Shown here piece by piece: positions 33,668 to 42,975 of a DNA stretch of 64,000 nucleotides. Under the pieces are notes generated by a model, which was not told the origin of the DNA, did no database searches, and saw only the letters and a list, made by a program, of their open reading frames with translations. The stretch covers positions 1 through 64,000 of the forward strand of contig JBBRMJ010000001.1 of assembly GCA_038230895.1 (NCBI GenBank), read 5' to 3'. How positions within the stretch are numbered: the stretch's first letter is position 1; each line of letters begins with the position of its first letter. Made by a program: the position numbers and the translations under genes. This stretch comes from JAJXTN01 sp038230895 (GTDB lineage Bacteria; Patescibacteriota; Saccharimonadia; Saccharimonadales; UBA4665).

Positions 33668-34900
33668 CTAGCGCAGTTCTCGGGGCAACTTAGCACTCAA
33701 GACCTTATTGCCTTTGGCGGTTATCAGGACATCATCTTCAATCCGAACACCAATGCCTTCGCGTGGTATGTATATGCCGGGTTCGACAGTCAGCACGACG
33801 CCGGGCTCGAGTGGCCGGTTATAGACGCCTGCGTCATGGACATTGAGCCCCAAGAAATGTGAAGTAGCGTGGGGATAAAATGCCCGCACACTGTCATGAC
33901 TGATGCTCTTGATAAGACCCAATTCACGCAATTTCTCACCCATATAAAGCTCGACAAGTTGTTCATAGTCCTTGAGCAGTGTACCCGGGCCCAAGAGACT
34001 AACTGCATAGGCTTGAACATCCTGGACAGCCGCATGCACTGCTCTTTGGCGGCGACTTGGCGTGCCATAACTAACCGTGCGGGTAATGTCGGCTGCGTAA
34101 TGCTCAACTTCGGCCCCAACATCAATCACCACCAGCTCGCCACTCTGAAAGTGACCATTATTGGCGACATTGTGCAGTGTGCAGGCGCGCTCACCACTGG
34201 CGACGATAGGGTCAAAGGCATGACCACGAGCCCCACGGCGTCGAAAGCCACGACTAAGCTCGGCTTCCAGCTCGTACTCGTGACTATACTGCCCCAATTT
34301 GACTGGCTGTGTGGCCGCCTTGACGGCGCTGATGGTAATCGTGATCGCTTGCTGGATAGCCGCTAGCTCTACTGGTTGCTTGATCATTCGCAGTCGACTG
34401 AGATGAAGCCCCAAATCTAACAGTTCCAGTTCACTCTTATAATCTTTGAGCCGCTGCATCAGGCTAGCGCGGGCAGGATTGGTGTACATGCCATAAGCCT
34501 CAATATAGGCTGGTGCTGGTGCGATGGTGGCGACATGTTTAACCTTGTTGAGGCGACTAGTCAATTGCTCCCAGCCTGCTTTATCATCATAAACCGTTTG
34601 AATCCCCGACCGCTGGCTGAGTGCATCATTGCTCACCGCTCCGTCAAATGCTTCTCGGCTGTTACTGCGGGCTGGCACGATCAAATACTCTTTATCCCGA
34701 TCAATCACCAGCAAGATATCAGGCTCATCAATGCCGGTCAAATACCAAAAGTGAGCATCCTGTTCGAAAGCATAGGGACTATCACCGCCACGCTGCAATA
34801 AGCCGTTGGCAGTGACGACTATCGGCGCTTTGCCGGTGAACAGCTCGCGCAAACGTTGACGATTACCAGCGAAAAACTGGCTCGTAAATCTGGACTCCAT
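33668..34900 (-). CDS. pepP: Xaa-Pro aminopeptidase (M24B, PepP)
   Basis: A 410-residue aminopeptidase P. The N-terminal creatinase-like domain covers about 1-165 with DEPDILLVIDRDKEYLIVP. The C-terminal pita-bread domain has the two-metal site: VVIDVGAEVEHYAADITRTVSYG (two Asp), HATSHFLGLNVHD (His), LTVEPGIYIP and GVRIEDDVLIT (two Glu). It removes an N-terminal residue before proline, useful for using imported peptides. A TATACT box (34912-34917) lies 11 bases before the ATG. The holin-like gene starts 7 bases after its stop. Confidence 0.93.
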   Translation of the reverse strand: MESRFTSQFFAGNRQRLRELFTGKAPIVVTANGLLQRGGDSPYAFEQDAHFWYLTGIDEPDILLVIDRDKEYLIVPARSNSREAFDGAVSNDALSQRSGIQTVYDDKAGWEQLTSRLNKVKHVATIAPAPAYIEAYGMYTNPARASLMQRLKDYKSELELLDLGLHLSRLRMIKQPVELAAIQQAITITISAVKAATQPVKLGQYSHEYELEAELSRGFRRRGARGHAFDPIVASGERACTLHNVANNGHFQSGELVVIDVGAEVEHYAADITRTVSYGTPSRRQRAVHAAVQDVQAYAVSLLGPGTLLKDYEQLVELYMGEKLRELGLIKSISHDSVRAFYPHATSHFLGLNVHDAGVYNRPLEPGVVLTVEPGIYIPREGIGVRIEDDVLITAKGNKVLSAKLPRELR

Positions 34901-35004
34901 AGTAATCTTTCAGTATAGCAAAATCAGCTGACTTGCCTAGGGTTACGGTACTGATAGAGCTAATGTTATAAAATAATATTGTGTAGCTGTATACGATTGA
35001 TGGT

Positions 35005-35688
35005 ATGCTGTTTTACAACATGAGTTTACGACAATCCCCTCAGCCGCTTGCAGAGCTGGGCATGAACCACCCCTCTGCGGCACATATAGTAACAAGCTAC
35101 GAAGCAAGACAGACACCGATTGGAATTGGCTATATGGGCGGCCTGGCATTATTTGATCCTGCATCAAAACTACTATCACCACGCGAGTGGGAATGTACCA
35201 CCTATGCCATGGCTGGCCTTTCAAATTGTGAAATTGGCTCCCAATTCTATCTATCGGAGGACACTATTAAAACTAATCTTTATCACACCATGCGAAAAGT
35301 TGATGCTATCAGTCGCAGCCATCTATTGGAGCGATGCCTCGACCCCGAAACTGGCGTCATGCTACTGATTCGAAATACGCGGCCAGGCACGATAGCAGAT
35401 TTATCCGACCGCGAGAAACAAGTCGCGCGGTTGGTGGCCATGGGAGAAACAAACGCCGCTATCGGAGCTGAGTTGTTCCTCACGAAGCTCACAATCAAGT
35501 CCCACCTGGCTTGCATAGCCAGGAAAACATTCAATGGCAATCGGTCCGTACTTGCACTTGCTAGCGTGTTAAGTGGTTTAACTGACAGGCAGGCTGACCC
35601 TAATCGTTCTATTGAAATTGTTCGTGACTACACATCCCTGAGTTATCAAGCAGCTAAGCGCTTTGGCGTGATCGTACCGCAACCATAG
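35005..35688 (+). CDS. Regulator with two LuxR-like helix-turn-helix units, copy A
   Basis: A 227-residue protein. Residues about 37-52 (TPIGIGYMGGLALFDP) form a motif shared with the next gene. HTH unit 1 is about 57-110: LSPREWECTTYAMAGLSNCEIGSQ and SEDTIKTNLYHTMRKV. HTH unit 2 is about 133-188: LSDREKQVARLVAMGETNAAIGAE and TKLTIKSHLACIARK. Both follow the GerE/LuxR pattern (LSxRE...G..N.EIG..L..s..TIK.HL). There is no receiver, PAS or autoinducer domain. One chain could bind two half sites alone. The paralogue at 35848 follows in the same direction. No ribosome site is visible before the ATG. Confidence 0.75.
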   Translation: MLFYNMSLRQSPQPLAELGMNHPSAAHIVTSYEARQTPIGIGYMGGLALFDPASKLLSPREWECTTYAMAGLSNCEIGSQFYLSEDTIKTNLYHTMRKVDAISRSHLLERCLDPETGVMLLIRNTRPGTIADLSDREKQVARLVAMGETNAAIGAELFLTKLTIKSHLACIARKTFNGNRSVLALASVLSGLTDRQADPNRSIEIVRDYTSLSYQAAKRFGVIVPQP

Positions 35689-35847
35689 CCGAATCCTCGG
35701 GTTCATTGCTAGCTTAAACTCTAATGCTTCTTGCGGCCAAGCTTCATATTGGCCAGGGGCCTAGCAAACGAGGCCGCGCTTGTATTCATATCTATAACTA
35801 AGCAGGCTACTCATATAAAGTAACTTTTATGTTATTATGTCTACTAT

Positions 35848-36534
35848 ATGGTTTTATCCGGTACATTAATTTCCGATTCCCGGGCTATGGACAAGTCTTG
35901 CGAGCCGTTTGTAGTGGGGTTGTTGGCTGACAATGCGTTTACGCCATTTGGTATCAGCTACCAAAACGGTCTGGCTGTTTTTGAGCCCGTCAAGGGCGAT
36001 ACGACTGTCGATCCTAGAGTTAGAGCTTGTGCGACTTTTGCCATGCTTGGACAAACAAATGAGGAAATTATTCAACATTTTATCCTAACAGGCAAGTCTG
36101 AAGCGCAAAGGCTCTTAGATGAGGCTCAACAAGTCGTCGGTGCAAAATCGGTTATAGGCTTATTCGGAGCAAGCATAGCGTCAAATCCAGCAGACATGTA
36201 TATGGTTCAGCGTGCGCCGAGTGGCCCGTTGGCAGACTTAGTGAAGCGTCAACGCACCATACTCGACTTACTTGTAGCCGGTGAGTCAACAGTGGAGATT
36301 GCGCAAGAACTAACCTTAGGCCGTGAAGCCGTCAAAAATAATATCACTAGAATTGGTATGGCCTTTGGTTCCGACCGGCCGGCCCTACTAGCAACCGCAG
36401 CGGTCTTAATGGGAACGACCGGACAATTCCCGGGGCGTCATGGGTCAGAACTATGGCGCTACTATCAAAGTCAACGCAGTGCTAGTGTTAAGCTAGGACG
36501 GATTACCTTATCAGCCGTGCTTAGGGCTGCTTAA
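35848..36534 (+). CDS. Regulator with two LuxR-like HTH units, copy B (degenerate)
   Basis: A 228-residue paralogue of the gene at 35005 with the same order: TPFGISYQNGLAVFEP (about 32-47), unit 1 at about 52-106 (VDPRVRACATFAMLGQTNEEIIQH...), unit 2 at about 130-187 (VKRQRTILDLLVAGESTVEIAQELTLGREAVKNNITRIG). Unit 1 has lost the LSxRE start and the TIKxHL recognition helix; unit 2 keeps more. So it may bind DNA weakly, or act as a partner or antagonist of copy A. About 160 bases separate the genes; TTATTATGTCTACTAT precedes the ATG. It ends 14 bases inside the convergent uvrC. Confidence 0.7.
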   Translation: MVLSGTLISDSRAMDKSCEPFVVGLLADNAFTPFGISYQNGLAVFEPVKGDTTVDPRVRACATFAMLGQTNEEIIQHFILTGKSEAQRLLDEAQQVVGAKSVIGLFGASIASNPADMYMVQRAPSGPLADLVKRQRTILDLLVAGESTVEIAQELTLGREAVKNNITRIGMAFGSDRPALLATAAVLMGTTGQFPGRHGSELWRYYQSQRSASVKLGRITLSAVLRAA

Positions 36535-38026
36535 CGAGCTGGTGTACGCGCTTGGCGAGTGTTGGGCCGAGCAGGCTAGCTAGCTCTGTTTCGGTGGCAT
36601 GACTGACACCCCGCACCGAGCCAAACTTACGGAGTAATTTCTTGCGGGTTGCCGGACCTATGCCGGGAATATCATCGAGCAGTGAACTGGTTTGGCGTTT
36701 TAGTTTGAGGACACTGTGGTAGGTGACAGCAAAGCGATGGGATTCGTCACGAATACGCTGTAGTAGCTTGACGAGATTCCGGTCATGCGGCAGATTGAGC
36801 AGGATGAAGTCCTCGCTTTCAGTAGCAAAGCCGTTGAGATCGTGCAATATTTTTTCATTTACTGTAACGCCAGATTTGTCTTTCTGAATTACAATCTGCT
36901 CCTCGCGTTTTGCTAAGCCAATGAAGGGAATCTGACTACAGCCCTGTTCGTCACGAGCTTGAATGGCGGCGTCCAGCTGACCTTTGCCACCATCGATCAG
37001 CACCAGGCTCGGCAGGCCCCAGGCCTTCCGATTCTTCTCGCTGAGCCGCCGTTTCAGCGTTTCGTTCATATTGTAGAAATCATTATTGTGATTGATTTTG
37101 GTTTTGAACTTACGATATTGGGCCTTATCACTCACACCGTTGGTGAACACCACCATGCTGGCTACCACATCAGTTCCTTGCATGTGACTGATGTCATAAC
37201 CTTCTATGCGTTGCGGGAATTTAGCCATACTTAGCAAGTTAACCAATTCATTGAGCGCATGGTCTTTACTGATGTCCAAGAACTCTTTATCACTAAAAAT
37301 TACTTGTTTGTTGAAGCCTTGCAGGGCGAACAGTTGGTTACGGTAGCGAGCCGCTGTCTCGAAGTCTTTGGCTTTGGCGGCGCGCTTCATATCGCGTTCG
37401 ATTTCCTTCTCAATCGTTTTGCGCCGACCTTCTATCACGGCGATCAACTTACGTAAATTCGCCCGGTAATCGTCCAGACTTGTTCGACCCTCTTCCAGGC
37501 CTGGATCGAGGCCTAAATGATAGTGTAGATTGGCTCGCTTCTGACCAGAAATCTTGCGGGTCGCGAAAGGAAAAGGCCGACGTAAATACTTCAATGCCTG
37601 ACGAACCGCCAAGGTACTAAAGTAGGGGCCAAAATAGCGAGCACCATCATCGAGTGGGCGGCGTGTAGTGCCGACCGTCGGATAATCACTGTCGTAATCG
37701 ATCCGAATGTAGCTCATAGCCTTGTCGTCACGCAACAAAATGTTGAAGCGTGGCATGTAGCGGCGGATCATTTCGGCTTCTAGGAAGAGGGCTTCGAGCT
37801 CGCTCTCGACAACCATCCAGTCAATGTCGGCTATCTCGGCGACGAGCGCCTCGGTCTTAGGATCACGAAACCGACTACTTTGAAAATACTGCCGCACGCG
37901 ATTACGTAAAACGCCAGCTTTGCCGACATAAATAATCTCGCCCTTGGCGTCTTTATGAAAATAGACGCCCGGTTCTTTGGGAAGTTGCGCGAGTTTCGCT
38001 GTTAGCTCATTTGATATATTCACCAA
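36521..38026 (-). CDS. uvrC: Excinuclease ABC subunit C (UvrC), short form
   Basis: A 501-residue UvrC, about 100 shorter than E. coli. In order: GIY-YIG nuclease domain (PGVYFHKDAKGEIIYVGKAGVLRNRV, about 18-45), which makes the 3' cut; UVR motif (KRAAKAKDFETAARYRNQL, about 210-230) for UvrB contact; RNase H-like 5' nuclease domain with EGYDISHMQGTDVVASMVVF and VLIDGGKGQLDAA; tandem helix-hairpin-helix at the end (DDIPGIGPATRKKLL). All catalytic parts are present; the shortening is in the linkers. Start is a GTG. It meets the double-HTH gene tail to tail with a 14-base overlap. Confidence 0.95.
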   Translation of the reverse strand: MVNISNELTAKLAQLPKEPGVYFHKDAKGEIIYVGKAGVLRNRVRQYFQSSRFRDPKTEALVAEIADIDWMVVESELEALFLEAEMIRRYMPRFNILLRDDKAMSYIRIDYDSDYPTVGTTRRPLDDGARYFGPYFSTLAVRQALKYLRRPFPFATRKISGQKRANLHYHLGLDPGLEEGRTSLDDYRANLRKLIAVIEGRRKTIEKEIERDMKRAAKAKDFETAARYRNQLFALQGFNKQVIFSDKEFLDISKDHALNELVNLLSMAKFPQRIEGYDISHMQGTDVVASMVVFTNGVSDKAQYRKFKTKINHNNDFYNMNETLKRRLSEKNRKAWGLPSLVLIDGGKGQLDAAIQARDEQGCSQIPFIGLAKREEQIVIQKDKSGVTVNEKILHDLNGFATESEDFILLNLPHDRNLVKLLQRIRDESHRFAVTYHSVLKLKRQTSSLLDDIPGIGPATRKKLLRKFGSVRGVSHATETELASLLGPTLAKRVHQLVKQP

Positions 38027-38050
38027 GCTATTGTATCAATCACTCGTCAA

Positions 38051-38455
38051 TCAATGCTCGTAGTCATACCGATCGGTGGCCTCGCCGAGATCAAGACTAA
38101 CCATTGTTGGTCCGGGGACTATCGTCAAACGAAATAGTGCAGCTCGTTTAACAGCCTTAGCGTCACGACGATCTTTAATATGACTAATCGCTGCCCTGAC
38201 CGACATTATTCGCATGGTTTCGTGGTCTTGACTGACTTCACCAAGGATAAGATCTAGCTCAGTAGTACTAATATGCGAGTGTAGGCGTCTTGCTCGCTTG
38301 CGGAGCCTAGTATCCACATTATCTATGGCTACTCCGTCTTGAGGTACGGCGGCTTGCTCGACCGCTTCGGGGATCTGTGTCGGCAAACCAGCTTCCAGAG
38401 TAGCTGGAATTACTTCTTGTGCGACTTGTTGGGGCTGTTGTCCCGGTTGTTCCAT
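38051..38455 (-). CDS. Hypothetical protein
   Basis: A 134-residue protein that I do not recognise. A low-complexity Gln/Pro/Ala-rich N-terminus (about 1-45) is followed by a basic helical part (VDTRLRKRARRLHSHIS, RAAISHIKDRRDAKAVKRAALF) and a beta-like end LTIVPGPTMVSLDLGEATDRYDYEH. No cysteines or membrane segments. A TATAAT box (38463-38468) lies 7 bases before the ATG with no ribosome site. It precedes uvrC by 25 bases and may be co-transcribed with it. Confidence 0.65.
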   Translation of the reverse strand: MEQPGQQPQQVAQEVIPATLEAGLPTQIPEAVEQAAVPQDGVAIDNVDTRLRKRARRLHSHISTTELDLILGEVSQDHETMRIMSVRAAISHIKDRRDAKAVKRAALFRLTIVPGPTMVSLDLGEATDRYDYEH

Positions 38456-38462
38456 ATTAAGT

Positions 38463-38468
38463 ATTATA
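38463..38468 (-). promoter_or_regulatory. -10 box, leaderless-type start
   Basis: TATAAT on the minus strand 7 bases before the ATG at 38455; the predicted transcript starts at the ATG. Confidence 0.6.
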
Positions 38469-38482
38469 CAATCTTCGTAAAA

Positions 38483-39364
38483 CTATGACAACAGCGCCAG
38501 TTGTAGACAAGCTACACATTGCTGATTTGCTTGGCACTTATCGCACACCAAGATTAGCTTATTACAGGTTTTGTTGGCGCAGTTTTCGTAATGACTGGTT
38601 TTGCCTTCACAGTGGACGCACTGACCAATATCCAGAGCTTGGTCGGAGAATTTGTGGCCCATGCGGCCATCGAACACGTAGAGCGAGCCTTCCCAGAGGC
38701 CCTCGTCACCATAGGTTTCGCCGTACTTCGCGATGCCGCCGTCCATTTGGTAGACCTCTTGGAAGCCACGCTTTTTCATCAGCATACTGAGGACTTCGCA
38801 GCGGATGCCGCCGGTGCAATAGGTCACAACTGGTTTGTCCTTGATGGCGTCGTATTTGGGGTCTTCGAGTGCTTTGGCAAAATCGCGGGTGTGATCAACG
38901 TCTGGTACGATGGCATTCTTGAACTTGCCGACTTTGGCTTCGTAGGCATTACGACCATCGAAGAAAATGACGTCATCACCCCTGTTCTTGACCAGTTCAT
39001 GAACGGCTTCGGGCTTGAGATGCTGGCCACCGCCGATGATACCGTGCTCATCAACGGCAATTTCATCAGCCGCGCCAAACGTCACAATTTCGTCGCGAAC
39101 TTTGACAGCCAGCTTGGGAAAATTCTCACCTACTCCATCACTCCATTTGAATGCGATGTCCTTGAAGCCAGCGAATTGCTTGGTGTCTTTGACATACTGC
39201 TTTAGTGCTTGTAACTGTCCACCCAGAGTGCCGTTAATACCATGGGGTGAGATGAGCACACGGCCTTTCAGCTCTAGTTTTTCACAGAGCGCTCGTTGCC
39301 ACAACCGAACTGCTTCCGGGTCGGTGATGGGCGTAAATTTGTAATACAGGATAATCTTTTGCAT
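38483..39364 (-). CDS. trhO: tRNA uridine(34) hydroxylase TrhO (YceA-type rhodanese)
   Basis: A 293-residue protein with the N-terminal acylphosphatase-like domain (KIILYYKFTPITDPEAV, KGRVLISPHGINGTLGG) and a central rhodanese domain with active-site loop TYCTGGIRCE (Cys about 179), then a C-terminal Cys-rich zinc part (CVHCEGK...C...C.K...CDKCQANQQC). TrhO hydroxylates U34 of certain tRNAs using oxygen, so its presence suggests contact with oxygen. A TATACT box (39373-39378) lies 8 bases before the ATG. Length fits the shorter bacterial forms. Confidence 0.9.
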   Translation of the reverse strand: MQKIILYYKFTPITDPEAVRLWQRALCEKLELKGRVLISPHGINGTLGGQLQALKQYVKDTKQFAGFKDIAFKWSDGVGENFPKLAVKVRDEIVTFGAADEIAVDEHGIIGGGQHLKPEAVHELVKNRGDDVIFFDGRNAYEAKVGKFKNAIVPDVDHTRDFAKALEDPKYDAIKDKPVVTYCTGGIRCEVLSMLMKKRGFQEVYQMDGGIAKYGETYGDEGLWEGSLYVFDGRMGHKFSDQALDIGQCVHCEGKTSHYENCANKTCNKLILVCDKCQANQQCVACLQLALLS

Positions 39365-39382
39365 CTAGGTCTAGTATACCCG

Positions 39383-40957
39383 TTAGCCGCGGCTGATAGC
39401 CAGCATGATAACCAGTATGAAGAGTACGGCAATGGTCGTAATCATGACGGCATCGACTGTATGACGCCGACGCTGGTGGCGGAATTGTTGCTTGGCTTGG
39501 GTACTAGCTCGAGCCCGTAGCACGGCGAGTTCTTGGCGCTGCTCAGTCGTGGCATCAAGATTGGCTTGCTCGAGCAAATTATCGACGGTTGGACTGGCTG
39601 CCGATCGTTGCAGTCGGTCACGCAGCACCGGATCCCGCTCATAATCAATCTGATGCTCGACAATTTCACGGCTCAGTGCCCGACTGACATCGCCACCGCG
39701 CAAATGCTCAGCTACGATGCGGCGCAGGGCGCGTTCGCCGATAAGATTGGTTTCATAGGCCTGGCGTAGCGTCGTGCCTTCTACCGTAATTTTGCTGCTC
39801 AGTTCCAACAGATCAACCCGGCTCAAAGTTTCAACATGTCGATCGATTGACTCAATCTGTGTTCGCTCGATAGTCGGCGTCGTTTCGGCCTGGGCCGTCA
39901 CCAGTACCGCACCAATTTTCTCTACAGGCTGTGGTGAATGCAGTCGAGTGGCCTCAGGCGCAACTGAGCGCGATAGCGGTTGTCGTTCCGCCCTGATTCG
40001 CTCAACAGCGGCCTGACGGATGGTCTGCTCTTTGTTGACAATATCTTGATGCAGTTGTTCAACCTGTCGTTCCAACTTTTGTTGGATGGGCAACAATCGA
40101 CGTTCAGTTTTGATGCGACCACGGCGGCGGCCAATCAGATAGCCAACGATACCTCCGAGTAGCGCCGCACTCAATTCCCCACGGCGATCCCGTACAGTAA
40201 TATATTCGGTACGTGTCGATGACGCACTGCCGGGGGCAGCAGGTGCCGCACTGCCATACACAGGCGTGGCGCGTGGCGGTGGTGGGCTACCACTGGCTGC
40301 AGCTGTCGGCGGTGGATTTCTGTTGCCAGGAGGTGGTGTACCGCTTGCTTGTGTCGTCGCGATCACTGGATCATCTGGGTCAGCTTCGGCAGGATTATGA
40401 GGGTTGAGTTCTACTACCTCGTCAGTCAACTCCTGTGGCGCCTCCTCCTCCGGCTCGACTTCGTCAGCAGCTTCAGCTTTGGCCGCATCAATTTCTTGAA
40501 GCGTTTCGGCAAACGCCAAGTCAGCATCTTTGTCTTCGGCGATAATCTTGTCATGGAAGCGTTCGACTGCCGCTTCGGCGGCGATAGCCTCATCGTTCAG
40601 TGGCTCATCAGTCGCTTGTTCAGCATCCGCCTGGTGACTAGTGGCAATCTCGCGGATGGCGGCTTGCGTTTCCTCGGGGCTCAGTTCACTCAGCGCTTCA
40701 GCGGACTCTGTGGCCTGCTCTTGGCTCTGACCTTCGTCTGATTCAGCCTGAGCCTGATCCTTTTCAGTTTTCTTCCCGAGACCAAGGAACTCCGCAATGC
40801 CACCAGGTTTGTCACTGGCGACTTCTCGCTCAGCCTTGGCCCGTGGTTCGAAGACCGCCGTGCCGCCTATTGCTTCGGCACGTTTCTTCGTTTTACCATC
40901 CGACTCTTTGGTGTCATCGGAGTCAGATTCGCTACTGGTGTTCAGGCCTTCAGTCAT
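39383..40957 (-). CDS. Large acidic protein with C-terminal membrane anchor, unknown
   Basis: About 524 residues from the ATG at 40957. The first 200 residues are very acidic and Ala/Glu-rich, then a Pro/Ser/Gly-rich stretch (about 205-250). A short hydrophobic segment SAALLGGIVGYLIGRRRGR (about 262-280) precedes a Gln/Arg-rich coiled-coil helix (RQVEQLHQDIVNKEQTIRQAAVERIR). One membrane helix lies at the very end (MITTIAVLFILVIMLAI). Tail-anchored layout. No family recognised. The gene is divergent from the ABC exporter with about 230 bases between. Confidence 0.65.
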   Translation of the reverse strand: MTEGLNTSSESDSDDTKESDGKTKKRAEAIGGTAVFEPRAKAEREVASDKPGGIAEFLGLGKKTEKDQAQAESDEGQSQEQATESAEALSELSPEETQAAIREIATSHQADAEQATDEPLNDEAIAAEAAVERFHDKIIAEDKDADLAFAETLQEIDAAKAEAADEVEPEEEAPQELTDEVVELNPHNPAEADPDDPVIATTQASGTPPPGNRNPPPTAAASGSPPPPRATPVYGSAAPAAPGSASSTRTEYITVRDRRGELSAALLGGIVGYLIGRRRGRIKTERRLLPIQQKLERQVEQLHQDIVNKEQTIRQAAVERIRAERQPLSRSVAPEATRLHSPQPVEKIGAVLVTAQAETTPTIERTQIESIDRHVETLSRVDLLELSSKITVEGTTLRQAYETNLIGERALRRIVAEHLRGGDVSRALSREIVEHQIDYERDPVLRDRLQRSAASPTVDNLLEQANLDATTEQRQELAVLRARASTQAKQQFRHQRRRHTVDAVMITTIAVLFILVIMLAISRG

Positions 40958-41191
40958 TATATCTAGCTTAAGCTTAATTATTTGCAATTACAAAGTTTTT
41001 AGTATACGATAATTACTATCTATTAGCAATGTCGGCTACTTCGGTACTGACAATAACCGGAGGCGGCAAAAAATGATCAAGACAGCAACACACCCTATCG
41101 ACTCAGCCGCCACGGCGTGCTAACTCTCGCTTTACGTAAACATTTACATTTAAAATTTAGTCATAATCTATCACCTATAAGGGGTCACAGC

Positions 41192-42970
41192 ATGGGCCAT
41201 CCAGTTTTCATTAATCCAGTACTTGCCTTTTATTGGCAACACGCCCGTAAATACCCACGGTCGTTCTTTGGTTTGATGTTGAGTCTGCCACTGACGGTAC
41301 TGATTAATAGCTACCTACCTCCCCTCATCTTGGCAAGCGTACTCAGTCGCCTCAGCCAGCACCACTTCATCGCCCATCACCTCTGGCAAAGTTTTGGTTC
41401 ATCATTGCTCGCATATGTTGCGCTGCTGTTCGTTGGTTTAGTGGGATGGCGACTAGTCGATCGCTTCGCTTGGCAAATCGAAGCCTCAGTTGGGCAAGAC
41501 ATTGCCGAAGAAGTGTTCGATCATATGCTGCATGAAAGCGCTGATTTCCACGCCAACAACTTCACCGGTTCATTGGTATCGCAGACCAATAAGTTACTCG
41601 GTGGCTACGTTAGAACAGCCGACACGACAATTTTCCAGGCCTACCCATTGTTTGCCGGCATTGTAATTGTGGCCATTTTATTGGTGCATCGAGCGCCCCT
41701 ATACGTCATCGGTCTACTCGCTTTTTCAGCGCTGTATTTGATTTTCGCCTTTGTGGTATCGCGCCCCGTTCGACGTCTGAGCGCCAAATTCGCCACGGCT
41801 GAAAGTCAACAAACTGGCTATCTGGCTGACGCCATAACCAACATCATGGCTATTAAAGGTTTTGCGCGCAGCCACGACGAGCAACAACGCTTTCACAAGG
41901 CCACCACACATTCTCGTGAGAGCCTAGCACGATTCGCTTCGGTACATCGTTCCCAAATGAATTACATAGGCACATTGAGTCGCGTAATGTCGGCTTTAGC
42001 TTTGTTGGCAGCAGTCATCAGCGTCATGGTATTCAACACCAACATCGCTACCGTCTTCTTAATCTTCAGCTACACCTCGTCAATCGTCGAGCAGTTATTC
42101 CTATTTAGTAATAGTAGTCTGAGAAACTATAGCCGGGCCATCGGCGATGCGACCGACATGGTCAAAACTTTGGCTCAGACACCGAGCGTCGTCGACCCTC
42201 TCGCACCTGAAAAATTGCGAATTCACGAAGGTGCTATTAGTTTCGATAACGTCAACTTTACTCATAACGGCTCGGATGATTATCTGTTCGAGAATTTTTC
42301 GTTAGCGATTAAATCTGGTGAAAAACTAGGTTTAGTCGGCTACTCCGGATCTGGCAAAACCACTTTTACACGCTTACTACTACGCTTCTCTGATCTTGAT
42401 AGCGGCGCCATCACCATAGACGGACAGAACATTGCGCACATCACCCAAGACGATTTACACAGCAAAATCGCCTACGTGCCACAGGAACCACTGCTGTTTC
42501 ATCGTAGTATCGCTGAAAATATCGCCTACGGTCGGCCAAATGCCTCAAAACAGGCTGTCCAAGACGTCGCAAGGCTATCCCACGCCACTGAGTTCATCGA
42601 CGATTTAGCGACTGGTTACGAAACTTTGGTAGGTGAACGTGGCGTCAAACTGTCCGGCGGTCAACGCCAGCGCATCGCCATCGCCCGGGCAATGCTGAAG
42701 GACGCCCCTATTCTGCTGCTAGACGAAGCTACCTCCGCCCTCGACAGCGAGAGCGAGGTGTTGATTCAAGACGCCCTCTGGAAGCTCATGGAAGGGCGCA
42801 CCGCCATCGTCATCGCCCACCGTTTGAGCACCATCCAGAAAATGGATCGCATCATCGTCCTCGACGAAGGCAAGATCGTCGAGCAAGGTTCACACAAAGA
42901 ACTGCTTGCCAAAAACGGCACCTACGCCCGCCTGTGGGCCCACCAAAGTGGTGGCTTCATTGAAGACTAA
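41192..42970 (+). CDS. ABC exporter, fused permease-ATPase (MsbA/multidrug type)
   Basis: About 592 residues from the ATG at 41192, which has an AAGGGG site 7 bases upstream; an upstream frame to 41117 lacks one. Six-helix permease domain about 20-310, with the coupling-helix region around ATAESQQTGYLADAITNIMAIKGFARSHDE. ATPase: Walker A GYSGSGKTT, Q-loop YVPQEPLLF, signature LSGGQRQR, Walker B ILLLDEATSALD, switch His in IVIAHRLST. Half-transporters like this dimerise to export lipids, peptides or drugs; the substrate is unclear. Confidence 0.9.
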   Translation: MGHPVFINPVLAFYWQHARKYPRSFFGLMLSLPLTVLINSYLPPLILASVLSRLSQHHFIAHHLWQSFGSSLLAYVALLFVGLVGWRLVDRFAWQIEASVGQDIAEEVFDHMLHESADFHANNFTGSLVSQTNKLLGGYVRTADTTIFQAYPLFAGIVIVAILLVHRAPLYVIGLLAFSALYLIFAFVVSRPVRRLSAKFATAESQQTGYLADAITNIMAIKGFARSHDEQQRFHKATTHSRESLARFASVHRSQMNYIGTLSRVMSALALLAAVISVMVFNTNIATVFLIFSYTSSIVEQLFLFSNSSLRNYSRAIGDATDMVKTLAQTPSVVDPLAPEKLRIHEGAISFDNVNFTHNGSDDYLFENFSLAIKSGEKLGLVGYSGSGKTTFTRLLLRFSDLDSGAITIDGQNIAHITQDDLHSKIAYVPQEPLLFHRSIAENIAYGRPNASKQAVQDVARLSHATEFIDDLATGYETLVGERGVKLSGGQRQRIAIARAMLKDAPILLLDEATSALDSESEVLIQDALWKLMEGRTAIVIAHRLSTIQKMDRIIVLDEGKIVEQGSHKELLAKNGTYARLWAHQSGGFIED

Positions 42971-42975
42971 GCCTA

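Noticed and set aside
39015..39344. Plus-strand frame opposite trhO
   Set aside because: Shadow of a well-supported gene; no ribosome site or motif.
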